This document shows positions 7,708-16,987 of a stretch of 64,000 nucleotides of DNA, one piece after another. The notes below the pieces were generated by a model. It made no database searches and had not been told where the DNA came from. It saw only the letters and a list, made by a program, of their open reading frames with translations. A program made the position numbers and the translations under genes. Location of the stretch: positions 496,001-560,000 of the forward strand of contig NZ_JBIWCW010000002.1 in the NCBI RefSeq assembly GCF_044761665.1. Direction: 5' to 3'. Every line of letters begins with the position of its first letter. Within the stretch, counting starts at the first letter, position 1. This DNA comes from Peribacillus sp044761665 (GTDB taxonomy: Bacteria > Bacillota > Bacilli > Bacillales > DSM-1321).

Positions 7708-9189
7708 TTACTCCTTTAAAACCGCATCGATATAAATATCGGGATTCATTAATGTGTCAACGGCTTGTGCAATATAGGGGTAAACCGCTTCTGTTCCCAC
7801 TCCGTATAAGACGGAAATGGCGACAAGCAGGACCGCAGGGACAAGCATTTTGTTGACCGTTGCCTTACCTAGGGTATACGCGACTTTCGGGGTTCCCCAA
7901 AAACCGTGTATGAAAATTTTCATCACCGAATATAAGACCATCAAGCTGGATAGTAAGACCATCGCCAATCCAATATAGGCTTCTTTTTCGGCTGCTCCTT
8001 GAAGGATCATCAGCTTGCCGGCGAACCCACTGAAGGGAGGGATGCCCGCCAATGATATGGCTGCGATGAAGAATGTCCAGGCAAGGCCCGGATATTGCTT
8101 GATCAGGCCGCCAATATTCCTTAAATCATCGGATCCACTGATTTTGATCATGATGCCCACCAATAAGAAGAGTGCCGCTTTGATCAACATATCATGAATG
8201 ATATACAAGATCGAACCGGATAAGGCTGGCTCATTCATCAAGGAGATACCAAAGATGATGACACCGACGGCGATGATGATATTATAGATGATGATTTTTT
8301 TAACATCCCAATAGGCGATTGCACCGATGACACCCACGATAATCGTTAAAATCGCAAGGATTTCAAGGAACAGGTGCGTAAAGTTCTGGTCATGATGGAA
8401 CATGAGTGTATAGGTCCGGAAAATGGAATAAATCCCAACCTTGGTCAATAAGGCTCCAAATAAGGCCATCACAGGGATGGGCGGAGCGTAATAAGAACCC
8501 GGAAGCCATTGGAATAATGGGAAGATGGCTCCCTTCAAGCCAAACACAATCAAGAAACCGATGGCGATGACCGATAGGATTGCAGGCTGTCCAGCCTCTG
8601 CTATCCGCTGACTCAGGTGGGCCATGTTCAACGTGCCAAGGATGGAATACAGATAGGCAACCATGATGACGAAAAAGGCTGAAGAAAGAACATTGACGAT
8701 AATGTACTTCAGAGATTCCTTCAGCTGGATTTTCGTCCCACCCAATACAAGGAGGACGTAGGAAGCCATCAGCATCACTTCAAAAAAGACGAACAGGTTG
8801 AAAAGGTCTCCGGTAAGGAATGCCCCGTTCACACCAATCAGCAAAAACTGCAAAATGGGGTAATAATAATGTTCTTCACGCTCTTTACCAATGGAGTAAA
8901 ACGAATAAATCAATATCGCCAAACCAATGATATTGGTCGTTAAAACGAGTAGGGAAGAAAGCATGTCAGCGACAATCACAATGCCGAAAGGCGCTTTCCA
9001 GCTACCGACTCCCAGTGACAAAATGCCTTGATTGTACACGGAGCTGACTAAATAAACGGCTATCGCAATTCCAATAAGGGAGGAAATTAGCGAGATCCCT
9101 TTTTGAAGCTTAATATTCTTGGCGAATAAAATAAGGATGATGCCTGTAAAAAGTGGTAATAAAACAGGCATGAATGGTAGATTAATCAT
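7708..9189 (-). CDS. mrpD: Na+/H+ antiporter subunit D
   Basis: This is a 493-residue, roughly 14-helix protein of the complex I NuoL/M/N family. Conserved parts include FEVMLMASYVLLVLG, a Lys-bearing KGAIFPLFQWLPGSYYAPP segment and LAGIPPFSGFAGK, which form the proton-path helices in homologues. With MrpA it makes up the ion-translocating core. It is overlapped eight bases by the end of mrpC. Confidence 0.94.
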   Translation of the reverse strand: MINLPFMPVLLPLFTGIILILFAKNIKLQKGISLISSLIGIAIAVYLVSSVYNQGILSLGVGSWKAPFGIVIVADMLSSLLVLTTNIIGLAILIYSFYSIGKEREEHYYYPILQFLLIGVNGAFLTGDLFNLFVFFEVMLMASYVLLVLGGTKIQLKESLKYIIVNVLSSAFFVIMVAYLYSILGTLNMAHLSQRIAEAGQPAILSVIAIGFLIVFGLKGAIFPLFQWLPGSYYAPPIPVMALFGALLTKVGIYSIFRTYTLMFHHDQNFTHLFLEILAILTIIVGVIGAIAYWDVKKIIIYNIIIAVGVIIFGISLMNEPALSGSILYIIHDMLIKAALFLLVGIMIKISGSDDLRNIGGLIKQYPGLAWTFFIAAISLAGIPPFSGFAGKLMILQGAAEKEAYIGLAMVLLSSLMVLYSVMKIFIHGFWGTPKVAYTLGKATVNKMLVPAVLLVAISVLYGVGTEAVYPYIAQAVDTLMNPDIYIDAVLKE

Positions 9190-9523
9190 TTGTGTCCGTA
9201 CCTCTCATTTCTTCCATATCATCCGTCCCCAGTTCCTGATAAGTCCGGTAGGCGAGCACCAGTAAGAAGGAAGTGACGCCGAAACTGATGACGATCGCCG
9301 TTAAGATGAGTGCTTGGGGAAGCGGATCAACATAAGATGCCACTTCATCATCAAGCAATGGAACAGATCCGCCTTTTAAACCACCCATCGTTAAAATCAA
9401 AAGATGGGCCCCATGACTAAGCAACCCTGTACCGATGATGATCCGTAAAATGCTTTTGGAAAGCATCAAATAGGTTGCACACATAAATAGAATTCCTATG
9501 ACAATGGCCATTAAAAGTTCCAT
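9182..9523 (-). CDS. mrpC: Na+/H+ antiporter subunit C
   Basis: This is a 113-residue homologue of complex I subunit NuoK with three membrane helices. It includes the GLLSHGAHLLIL helix and DPLPQALILTAIVI, which carries the conserved acidic and proline residues. Its start overlaps the mrpB stop by one base and its end overlaps mrpD. Confidence 0.93.
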   Translation of the reverse strand: MELLMAIVIGILFMCATYLMLSKSILRIIIGTGLLSHGAHLLILTMGGLKGGSVPLLDDEVASYVDPLPQALILTAIVISFGVTSFLLVLAYRTYQELGTDDMEEMRGTDTND

Positions 9524-9945
9524 TATTCACTCTCCCCTATCGTTTGAATAATGGTCATCGTGACACCAACAACCACAAGGTAAACCCCTAAATCAAATAG
9601 TACCGCTGTATGAAGCGAGATATGTCCAAGGATAGGCAGGTCGATATATCGATACACATGGGTCATGAGCGGGACCCCGAACAGAAGCGAACCGGCTACC
9701 GTCAGGGCCGAAATGAATAAGCCCACACCTATCATCAGTTTATAGTCGATCGGCAAGATTTCGGTAACAGTTTTAATATCATAAGCAAGCAACAGTAAGA
9801 CAATCGCCGCTGATGTCATCAGGCCGCCGACAAATCCGCCCCCAGGCGAGTAGTGGCCGCCTAAAAAGATGGAAACGGAAAAAAGCAGGATGACAAAAGC
9901 GGCTACATTCGTCACGGTTTGAAGAATCAAGTCATTTTGTTTCAT
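9523..9945 (-). CDS. mrpB: Na+/H+ antiporter subunit B
   Basis: This is a 140-residue MnhB/MrpB subunit with four membrane helices. The HYSPGGGFVGGLM segment after helix 1 is the family signature. It overlaps the mrpA stop by four bases (ATGA-type coupling). MrpB resembles the C-terminal extension of long MrpA proteins. Confidence 0.93.
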   Translation of the reverse strand: MKQNDLILQTVTNVAAFVILLFSVSIFLGGHYSPGGGFVGGLMTSAAIVLLLLAYDIKTVTEILPIDYKLMIGVGLFISALTVAGSLLFGVPLMTHVYRYIDLPILGHISLHTAVLFDLGVYLVVVGVTMTIIQTIGESE

Positions 9946-12341
9946 GATTTATCTTTCCTCCCCGTCATCCGCAATTTAATCATCGCGAAGATTCCAAGTG
10001 CTGCAACGGCGAGAACACTTATTTCGAACATCGTATCAAGTCCACGGAAGTCCACGAGAATGACATTGACGACGTTTTTACCTCCGGCTTCCTTGTACGC
10101 ATTTTCAAGGTAATAACTAGATATCGAATCAAATAGCTTAGTGCTATGAGCGGATAAAGCAATCAAGGTGACGACGGCCCCTACCCCAATCGATATCAAG
10201 GCATTATTCAGCTTGAATGTGATCCGCTCTTCCTTTCTACTTGCCAGTAAGGGTAAATGAAAGAAACAGAGCAAGAAAAGAGCGACGGAGATGGTTTCAA
10301 TGACCAGTTGCGTTAATGCCAAATCCGGTGCGCGGAGTAAGACGAAAAATAGGGATATCGTATAACCGACGGCTCCTAAGATGATGATGGATGTTAACCG
10401 TGACTTGGCAAACAGAATGGCAATCGATCCAATCACGATGATTGCCGCTAAAACGACTTCATATAACCCGAATGGGGCAAAGTTTCCTGTCTCGAATGTA
10501 TATGCATCCTTCCAATAAAGGGAAAACCCCAAGGAGAGGATGAAGAAAAGGAAAATGGATAATAAATAGTTCCGAATCGAGCCGGTCATCAGAAATTTCA
10601 TGATGGAAGAAGCGGAACGTTCCAACGATTTTAACCCAAGGTCATAAAGTGCGTTTAACGAGAAACGTTCTGGAACTGAGTGATAGATTCCGCTCCATTT
10701 GGATAATGTTTTGTATAAAATGATCCCGACCACAATGATCCCGATCGTCATCCATAGTTCCGGTGTGAATCCATGCCAGAACCCAATATGAACATGAAAT
10801 TCCGGGTCTACCAAGCTTGGCTGTATACTCGCCACAGCCGGCTCGATGATTGACGAAGACAGTAGATTAGGGAAAATCCCGAATACGATGACCAAAGAAG
10901 CAAGGATCATCGGAGAAATCAACATGCCAATCGGCGCTTCATGCGGTTTCTTATCCAAATGCTGAAGTTTACCTGTAAAAGGCTTGAGAACGACGATCAT
11001 GCTGTAAATGAAAGTGAAAACACTCGCGATCCAAGCCACTACCGGGAACAATACTCCCCATGTGTCCATATTGAATAGATCGAGTTCCAACACATTCACC
11101 ATGGCAGCAAGAAACATCTCCTTGCTTAAGAACCCATTGAAAGGAGGCAGTCCTGCCATCGAAAAGGCACCAATGACGGCTACCGTAAAGGTGATGGGCA
11201 TCAGTTGCATCAAACCGCCCAGCTTGCGGATGTCCCTTGTACCGGTTTCGTGGTCAATGATCCCGGCAACCATGAATAAGCTTCCTTTAAAGGTTGCGTG
11301 GTTAATCAAGTGGAAGACGGCGGCGACTGTCGCAGCCAGGTATATATTGTCACCTAGGGTTTCATAGTGAAGAGCCGCGGCTCCAAGTCCCAATAGCGAC
11401 ATGATCAAGCCTAGCTGACTGATGGTGGAGAATGCGAGAATTCCTTTTAAATCTGTCTGTTTCACGGCAGAGAATGAACCCCAGAATAAGGTGAGCAAAC
11501 CAGCGATCGAAACGAGCCAGAACCAGGTACCGGATTCAGCAAATACCGGGCTTAGACGGGCAACCAGGTAAATCCCGGCTTTGACCATCGTTGCAGAATG
11601 GAGGTAAGCACTGACGGGTGTCGGTGCTTCCATCGCATCAGGAAGCCAGATATGGAAGGGGAACTGAGCCGATTTAGTGAAGGCACCGAGTAAAATCAGC
11701 AATAGAGCAGGAGTGAAAAGCGGATGATGTAACAGTTCGCCGCTTCCTGCAATCAGTTCCCTTATGCTGAATGTGTTTCCCATGATGGAAAGGAGAACGA
11801 TTCCCCCAAGCATGCTCAATCCGCCAAAAACGGTGATCAGTAGCGATTTTTGAGCTCCGTACCGAGACCGCTCCCTCTCGTTCCAATATCCAATGAGTAA
11901 AAAGGATGACAAACTCGTGAATTCCCAGAATGAATAGAGAACGATCAAATTGTCAGAAAGGACCACACCAAGCATGGCTCCCATGAATAGTAAGAGAAAG
12001 ACATAAAACTGGTTCAGTTTTTCTTTTTCTTTTGATAAATAAAAGATGGAATACAAAATGACGAGTGAACCAATTCCCGTGATGAGGAGGGCGAACAATA
12101 GTCCCAGCCCGTCCACATAGAAATCTATATGGATTCCGAGAGAAGGAATCCACGTAGCCCGTTCCGTTAAGGTTTCTCCCTGTTTCGTCAGAGAAATAAA
12201 ACGAGAAAAATAGCTAAAGAGAAGAACGGGTAAAATCAGTACAAACCAACCAGTATGTATTTGACGCAAGTACTTGTATAAGAACGGTATTAAAATGGCC
12301 AATAGAAAAGGTGATAATACCGCCCAATGAAGCAAAGACAT
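9942..12341 (-). CDS. mrpA: Na+/H+ antiporter subunit A
   Basis: This is a 799-residue polytopic protein. It has a NuoL-like N-terminal half (motifs FWEFTSLSSFLLIGYW, PFHIWLPDAMEAPTPVSAYL, HLINHATFKGSLFM) and a C-terminal MrpB-like extension near FAPFGLYEVVLAAI and LRAPDLALTQL. The frame opens earlier, but GGGGGGAG just upstream of the ATG at 12341 fixes this start (protein begins MSLLHWAVL). It is the first gene of the complete mrpABCDEFG operon. About 310 bases separate it from the divergent yufK; no specific operator was recognised there. Confidence 0.94.
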   Translation of the reverse strand: MSLLHWAVLSPFLLAILIPFLYKYLRQIHTGWFVLILPVLLFSYFSRFISLTKQGETLTERATWIPSLGIHIDFYVDGLGLLFALLITGIGSLVILYSIFYLSKEKEKLNQFYVFLLLFMGAMLGVVLSDNLIVLYSFWEFTSLSSFLLIGYWNERERSRYGAQKSLLITVFGGLSMLGGIVLLSIMGNTFSIRELIAGSGELLHHPLFTPALLLILLGAFTKSAQFPFHIWLPDAMEAPTPVSAYLHSATMVKAGIYLVARLSPVFAESGTWFWLVSIAGLLTLFWGSFSAVKQTDLKGILAFSTISQLGLIMSLLGLGAAALHYETLGDNIYLAATVAAVFHLINHATFKGSLFMVAGIIDHETGTRDIRKLGGLMQLMPITFTVAVIGAFSMAGLPPFNGFLSKEMFLAAMVNVLELDLFNMDTWGVLFPVVAWIASVFTFIYSMIVVLKPFTGKLQHLDKKPHEAPIGMLISPMILASLVIVFGIFPNLLSSSIIEPAVASIQPSLVDPEFHVHIGFWHGFTPELWMTIGIIVVGIILYKTLSKWSGIYHSVPERFSLNALYDLGLKSLERSASSIMKFLMTGSIRNYLLSIFLFFILSLGFSLYWKDAYTFETGNFAPFGLYEVVLAAIIVIGSIAILFAKSRLTSIIILGAVGYTISLFFVLLRAPDLALTQLVIETISVALFLLCFFHLPLLASRKEERITFKLNNALISIGVGAVVTLIALSAHSTKLFDSISSYYLENAYKEAGGKNVVNVILVDFRGLDTMFEISVLAVAALGIFAMIKLRMTGRKDKS

Positions 12342-12668
12342 AAACTCCCCCCTTATAAACGAAGTCATCGCCTTATTATGCTTTTTTTTACACAATCTTA
12401 GACGGTGCTGAATCTTCGTTGATTGTTTTTTTATTTATGTTGCTTGTCATTCTTAAAAGTATAACCCACTTTTTGAGGGTTTGCATGGCTTAAAGAGCCG
12501 GGGATACTTATTAAAATAGAGTTTTATATATAGGTAGAAAAGGAGAGAAAAAGGGTTTTGAAATTTTTTTGAAAAGCACGAAAAAAAGGGGGATACCTGT
12601 AAATTACATTGAGAAATCTTAGTGTATCTTGCATAATATAGGATAAAAGATATATGGATGGAGAAAAC

Positions 12669-13226
12669 ATGAAAAATACATATTTACTTAGTTATTTCCC
12701 AATCATTGCGATTTTGCTGTTTAGTCTATCCTTTGCGATATATGGAGAGATGCAGGTTCTTGTATTATTCGGGAATTTGGGAATCTATCAGGGCATGCTG
12801 GAGTTTTTTTCTGAGACAGGGATTAAGCTTGCCTTGATGATTGTGCTGCTGTTGGTCATGTTCATGGTGTTTGCGGCGTTGAAGTTGATATCGGATACGG
12901 TCATTGAAGTTTCGTTATTGTTCTTTTCCAAAGATTCGGATGGAAAAGCATTGACGAGCATCAGGATGGGGTCGGTCATTTACGTAATCGGTGGTGCATG
13001 TTCACTATTTAGTGTTCAATACCTATTAGGCCTCATTTCTATCTTCCTTGTCACGAATGTGGTGGCCTTGATTTACTTCGTATATAAATTGAGCTCAAGT
13101 GTGAATGTATCCGGACTTGTCGGCTTGATATTCTTTCCCATCTTTGTTTGGACTGCATTAGTGGCCATCGTCGCCTATTCAGCATTGAAACTGTATAACA
13201 GCGTGATTGCCAGTTTGCCGATCTAG
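12669..13226 (+). CDS. yufK: YufK-like membrane protein (DUF5366 type)
   Basis: This is a 185-residue integral membrane protein with about five or six hydrophobic helices and no recognisable catalytic motif. The ATG at 12669 has GGAG five bases upstream; an ATG at 12654 lacks one. In B. subtilis yufK lies between pbpD and the mrp region, as here, which supports the name. The function is unknown. Confidence 0.7.
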   Translation: MKNTYLLSYFPIIAILLFSLSFAIYGEMQVLVLFGNLGIYQGMLEFFSETGIKLALMIVLLLVMFMVFAALKLISDTVIEVSLLFFSKDSDGKALTSIRMGSVIYVIGGACSLFSVQYLLGLISIFLVTNVVALIYFVYKLSSSVNVSGLVGLIFFPIFVWTALVAIVAYSALKLYNSVIASLPI

Positions 13227-13247
13227 TAAAAGCGTATCCGTATGAAA

Positions 13248-13282
13248 GAAAGAGCTGCCAAGAAAATCTCGGCAGCTCTTTC
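13248..13282. terminator. Terminator between yufK and the SunI-family gene
   Basis: GAAAGAGCTGCC pairs with GGCAGCTCTTTC around an 11-base loop. It lies between two converging genes and can serve either side. Confidence 0.8.
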
Positions 13283-13295
13283 TGTTAGTGCACGC

Positions 13296-13321
13296 TATCA
13301 CTTCCATCTATCACTTCCATC
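13296..13321. repeat. 13-bp tandem duplication at the 3' end of the SunI-family gene
   Basis: TATCACTTCCATC occurs twice head to tail (13296-13308 and 13309-13321). On the gene strand this adds 13 bases, shifts the frame and creates the present TGA. With a single copy the reading would be SMIDGSDSVH and then stop. Confidence 0.85.
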
Positions 13322-13576
13322 TATCATTGAGGTGATCTTGTTTTCCATGGAAGTTGCATTTGTAGTGAACAAGATATACGTATCAGATTTCGTCTTGATT
13401 ACGATTCGATCTGTTGTGCCATAAGGGGTACCAATCCTGATGGCATTGGTACCTTCACCCGCATATGTTTCATCTCGAGTCACCTTTACAATGTCTGAAA
13501 CGGGTATTTCTATCCTGGATAGTTGCCATTTAATGATTAAGTGGTCATTTGATAATTGAATGGAAATTCCTATCAT
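13298..13576 (-). CDS. SunI/YnzG-family protein (bacterial PH-like domain)
   Basis: This is a 92-residue protein beginning MIGISIQLSNDHLIIKW, followed by IEIPVSDIVKVTRDETYAGE and a C-terminal helix. These features recall the SunI/YnzG family, named after the sublancin immunity protein. GGAGGG six bases upstream fixes the ATG at 13576. No bacteriocin gene is nearby, so an immunity role is not supported here; many family members are orphan. The last residues are altered by a 13-bp tandem duplication that overlaps the stop codon. It is downstream of, and co-oriented with, pbpD. Confidence 0.65.
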   Translation of the reverse strand: MIGISIQLSNDHLIIKWQLSRIEIPVSDIVKVTRDETYAGEGTNAIRIGTPYGTTDRIVIKTKSDTYILFTTNATSMENKITSMIDGSDRWK

Positions 13577-13602
13577 GGTTATCCCTCCGATTGTCTTCAG
13601 TT

Positions 13603-15465
13603 TCAATATTCAGCGGCTTGGCTGATGGTCTTCCAAATCGATATCTGGGGCTGGCGGGAATAGACGGTTTGAAGGCTGGCTGGCTTATCCTTTCCAACCC
13701 AGACACCCGTTGTGTAGTTTCCTGTCAGGCCGACGAACCAAATGTCTTTGGCATCATTGGTTGTACCTGTTTTCCCACCGATATATCCGGTTGGGAAATA
13801 GGCCCGGCGTGCCGTCCCATTTATGGTGACTTCATGAAGCAACTGGCGCATTTTGCTGACGGTTTCTTTGTTCCACACCTTTTTTGATTGATCTTTCCAT
13901 TTATAAAGGATATTTCCTTCCCGGTCTGTTATTTTAATAATCGCCCGCGCCGGTTGGTAGCTTCCATCATTGAATGATGTAAAGGCGTTGGTCAGCTCGA
14001 GTGGGCTCATCCCATATTCAAATCCACCAATGGCGGAACTGAGATGGTGATCATGGATGGAAACCTTTTTAAATTGAAAGCTATTTAGGTACTGGAAGCT
14101 CTTTTCAATGCCGGTTTTTTCAAAAAGCCTGATTGCCGGCGTATTATAGGACTGTGCGAATGCTTTCTTTATAGAGACCAGCCCATAGGTGGCACCGTTA
14201 TAATTTCTCGGACAGTAGCTAGTGCTGCAATAACTTGCCCCGCTAACGAGCTGATTGATGTCCGCCCCGGTTTCTTCTATATAGGGTGCATAATCCAGAA
14301 GCGGTTTTATCGTTGAACCAGGTTGCCTGTAACTTTGGTAAGCGCGATTGAAAGAATTTTTTTTATAATCCTTTCCCCCAATCAAAGAGACAAGCTGGTG
14401 CGTATGATGCTGTATAACTACTGAAGCTCCCTCGATATCATTTAACCCGATTTGCGATTGCATGGCCGACTTAGCCTGGGTTTGTAGATTGATATCCAGT
14501 GCAGTGTGAATGGTTACGCCAGATTTCAGAAGCTTTGTGACCTGTTTGTTCAATTCCACTTCCGCTTGATTACGTGTGCCTTCGTCCGAGCTTGTCAGCA
14601 ATTTCGTCAGGCCGCTAGCTGAGGCCACAAGGTTTTTCAGCTCTTGATGGACATAGGTCACATAATCAGGGTATAAGTCGATGTTGGTGGACAAGTCTAA
14701 CCTGATTTTCTTTTTAATGAGTTTATCGCATTCCTTCTGCTTTAATTTACCTTGGACAACCATCTGTTTTAAAACTCGCTCCTGACGCTTTTTCGTATTA
14801 TCAAAGTGTTTAAGAGGGTTATAGAGTTCAGGATTATTAGGAATGGCAGCAAGAAAGGCGATTTCAGCCTTTGATAAATCTGTGGTTGATTTGCTGAAAT
14901 AAAATTGGGACGCCGCTTCGATTCCATAGGCCCCGTTATTGAAATAGATGGCGTTCATATAGAGTTCGATGATTTCCGACTTGGATCGATTTCGTTCGAG
15001 CTGATAGGCATAAAAGAGTTCACTCAGCTTCCGGTTATACGTTCGATCATGGGTAAGAAAAACATTCCTGGCCAGCTGCTGGGTGATGGTACTTCCGCCC
15101 TGTGCAATGTCACTTTTTTGAGAATTGACGAGCAGCGCCCGACTGATGGCAGTTACATCAATTCCACGGTGCTCATAAAATTTTTGATCTTCCGTGACGA
15201 TGAATAGGTCTTCAAGGAATACTGGTATATCGTCAAGATTCAAATAAATCCGTTTTTCTCCATTGGAAATTTCACTGATCACTTTGCCATTTCCGGCCGT
15301 CATATAACTGGTTTGAGCCAAGTCAACCTTATCGAGGGGAATCCTTTCATCCAAAACGTGATGGGGAGTTTCAGCTAGAGACCACTCTTGATAGGATAGA
15401 AAGATAAAGATGGACAAGACCGGAATTAAGAAGAAAATCGTGATATAGCCAAGATACGTGCGCAT
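13603..15465 (-). CDS. pbpD: Class A penicillin-binding protein (PBP4-like)
   Basis: This is a 620-residue membrane-anchored bifunctional peptidoglycan synthase. It has one N-terminal membrane helix (about residues 5-27). A glycosyltransferase domain shows EDQKFYEHRGID, GGSTITQQLARN and the RKLSELFYAYQLE segment. A transpeptidase domain follows, with the serine motif SYRQPGSTIKP, SYNTPAI (SxN) and GGKTGTT (KTG). Its length matches B. subtilis PbpD (about 624), and it sits beside kapD as there. No PASTA domains are present. Confidence 0.9.
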   Translation of the reverse strand: MRTYLGYITIFFLIPVLSIFIFLSYQEWSLAETPHHVLDERIPLDKVDLAQTSYMTAGNGKVISEISNGEKRIYLNLDDIPVFLEDLFIVTEDQKFYEHRGIDVTAISRALLVNSQKSDIAQGGSTITQQLARNVFLTHDRTYNRKLSELFYAYQLERNRSKSEIIELYMNAIYFNNGAYGIEAASQFYFSKSTTDLSKAEIAFLAAIPNNPELYNPLKHFDNTKKRQERVLKQMVVQGKLKQKECDKLIKKKIRLDLSTNIDLYPDYVTYVHQELKNLVASASGLTKLLTSSDEGTRNQAEVELNKQVTKLLKSGVTIHTALDINLQTQAKSAMQSQIGLNDIEGASVVIQHHTHQLVSLIGGKDYKKNSFNRAYQSYRQPGSTIKPLLDYAPYIEETGADINQLVSGASYCSTSYCPRNYNGATYGLVSIKKAFAQSYNTPAIRLFEKTGIEKSFQYLNSFQFKKVSIHDHHLSSAIGGFEYGMSPLELTNAFTSFNDGSYQPARAIIKITDREGNILYKWKDQSKKVWNKETVSKMRQLLHEVTINGTARRAYFPTGYIGGKTGTTNDAKDIWFVGLTGNYTTGVWVGKDKPASLQTVYSRQPQISIWKTISQAAEY

Positions 15466-15757
15466 AGTCCAACTTCCTAACTAATATATTTTTAGTAACT
15501 TCATGGAAATAATATAGGTAATAAAGAGTGGTTCTTTCGCTTTGTTTATCCATCATAATCCAATTTCGGTAGACAATAAAGAGTTTCTTCAGAAGTTGTT
15601 AAAAATGAAAATGGGAAAAATGTGTTAGGCAATGGACGTTGCATAATGAAATCAAATTAAATAACTGACTAAATCTTCTGTTATAATATTCTCATAGAAA
15701 ACAATAGCCAAAATTTAGTCGATGGAAAGATGTCATGAATAAGAAGGGGGTTCGGAA

Positions 15758-16381
15758 ATGGATGGACAACAGCAGTATGTATTCATTGATTTTGAATTTA
15801 CGATGCCTGAAGGGAAGGCAAACCCAGTCGGATTCTATCCTGAGATTATTGAGGTAGGTTTGATTGCGGTCGTGAATGATACAGTGCAGGAACAATTTTC
15901 TTCCTACGTTAACCCGTCGAGGTTTCCGGTGTTGACGAATCGTTGTAAGAAATTCTTGAATATCAACCAAGATCAGGTGGACCGTGGAATTTCATTTGAA
16001 GAATTGGTTTCCTTTTTACGGAAGCTTGATCAGAAGCATCCAACGACGATTGTCACCTGGGGGAACATGGATATGAAGGTGCTCCGTCAGAACTGTCAGA
16101 AAGCAGGTCTAAAGTTTCCTTTCACGGGTAAACAGAGCGATCTCTGCTTGGAATATAAGCGTTTCTTCGGAGACCAAAACCAAACGGGGTTATGGAAGGC
16201 CGTACAGGCCTATGGAAAAGAAGGTACAGGTAAGCACCACAGGGCCCTTGATGATGCCATTACCACGTATAATATCTTTAAGCTGGTCGAGAAAGATAAG
16301 AGTTATATGAAAAACCATGAACCAACGACAATCGGTGACCGTATCGATTTATCAAAAGTATTGAATCATCTCGCGTTATAA
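15758..16381 (+). CDS. kapD: KapD-like 3'-5' exonuclease (inhibitor of the KinA sporulation pathway)
   Basis: This is a 207-residue DEDDh-type exonuclease. The first acidic motif is FIDFEFT near the N-terminus; the last motif GKHHRALDDAITTYNIF supplies the conserved His and Asp. In B. subtilis KapD blocks sporulation initiation through the KinA branch. AAGGGGG precedes the ATG. It is divergent from pbpD and convergent with kapB, matching the B. subtilis neighbourhood. Confidence 0.88.
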   Translation: MDGQQQYVFIDFEFTMPEGKANPVGFYPEIIEVGLIAVVNDTVQEQFSSYVNPSRFPVLTNRCKKFLNINQDQVDRGISFEELVSFLRKLDQKHPTTIVTWGNMDMKVLRQNCQKAGLKFPFTGKQSDLCLEYKRFFGDQNQTGLWKAVQAYGKEGTGKHHRALDDAITTYNIFKLVEKDKSYMKNHEPTTIGDRIDLSKVLNHLAL

Positions 16382-16413
16382 AAGCCAAATCAATTTCTAT
16401 TGATTTGGCTTTT
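16381..16413. terminator. Bidirectional terminator between kapD and kapB
   Basis: AAAGCCAAATCAAT pairs with ATTGATTTGGCTTT directly after the kapD stop. Confidence 0.85.
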
Positions 16414-16421
16414 ATCATGTT

Positions 16422-16808
16422 TTATTTAAAATAATCCGCTGCTAGGTCTTCGAGTAGTTGTAAGCTTTTTTCATTCCATTCTGTTTGGCTTTCTTTTAAA
16501 GTGCGTGCCATTTTCTCGACAGCTTCCCGTAAGGATTCCTTATAATCCGGAATGTCCCCATCATGGACCCTGACCATATTCATCGGGACATTGGTTTGTT
16601 CACGGAACGCAAGGGCGCGTCGTTGATGAAACATGGACACTTCCGTTTGCTTCGGATTATGAAGATCTCCCTGCATAGGATGCTTCATGACGGCCAATAC
16701 TTTTACAAGATATGCAGCAGGCCGGATATCGGTGACTTCCCCGATATATTTCCCCGTTTTATAGATGGCGGTCACCTTGTCGCCAACCTTGAATTCATGC
16801 TCTGACAT
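16422..16808 (-). CDS. kapB: Kinase-associated protein B
   Basis: This is a 128-residue protein beginning MSEHEFKVGDKVTAIYKTGKY, an SH3-like barrel resembling KapB, which B. subtilis KinB needs in order to feed the sporulation phosphorelay. GGTGG eight bases upstream supports the ATG at 16808; the frame extends further but without a comparable site. No lipobox or signal peptide is visible. The kinB gene that precedes kapB in B. subtilis is not here; upstream lies the divergent ppiB. Confidence 0.85.
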   Translation of the reverse strand: MSEHEFKVGDKVTAIYKTGKYIGEVTDIRPAAYLVKVLAVMKHPMQGDLHNPKQTEVSMFHQRRALAFREQTNVPMNMVRVHDGDIPDYKESLREAVEKMARTLKESQTEWNEKSLQLLEDLAADYFK

Positions 16809-16987
16809 TACTTCATCCACCTTTCTTTTCAACTTCCTCCATGATACATAAGTCCAAGGACTTTTCACAGTGAAACTGTTTGCTGGATCAAAGGTGCTTT
16901 TTTTTATGAAATCGTGTAAAGTGTACAAATGAAGGTTAGAGAATGGAGATATGAGCCATTTATTTAAAAAAGAAAGAGGTTATGACA

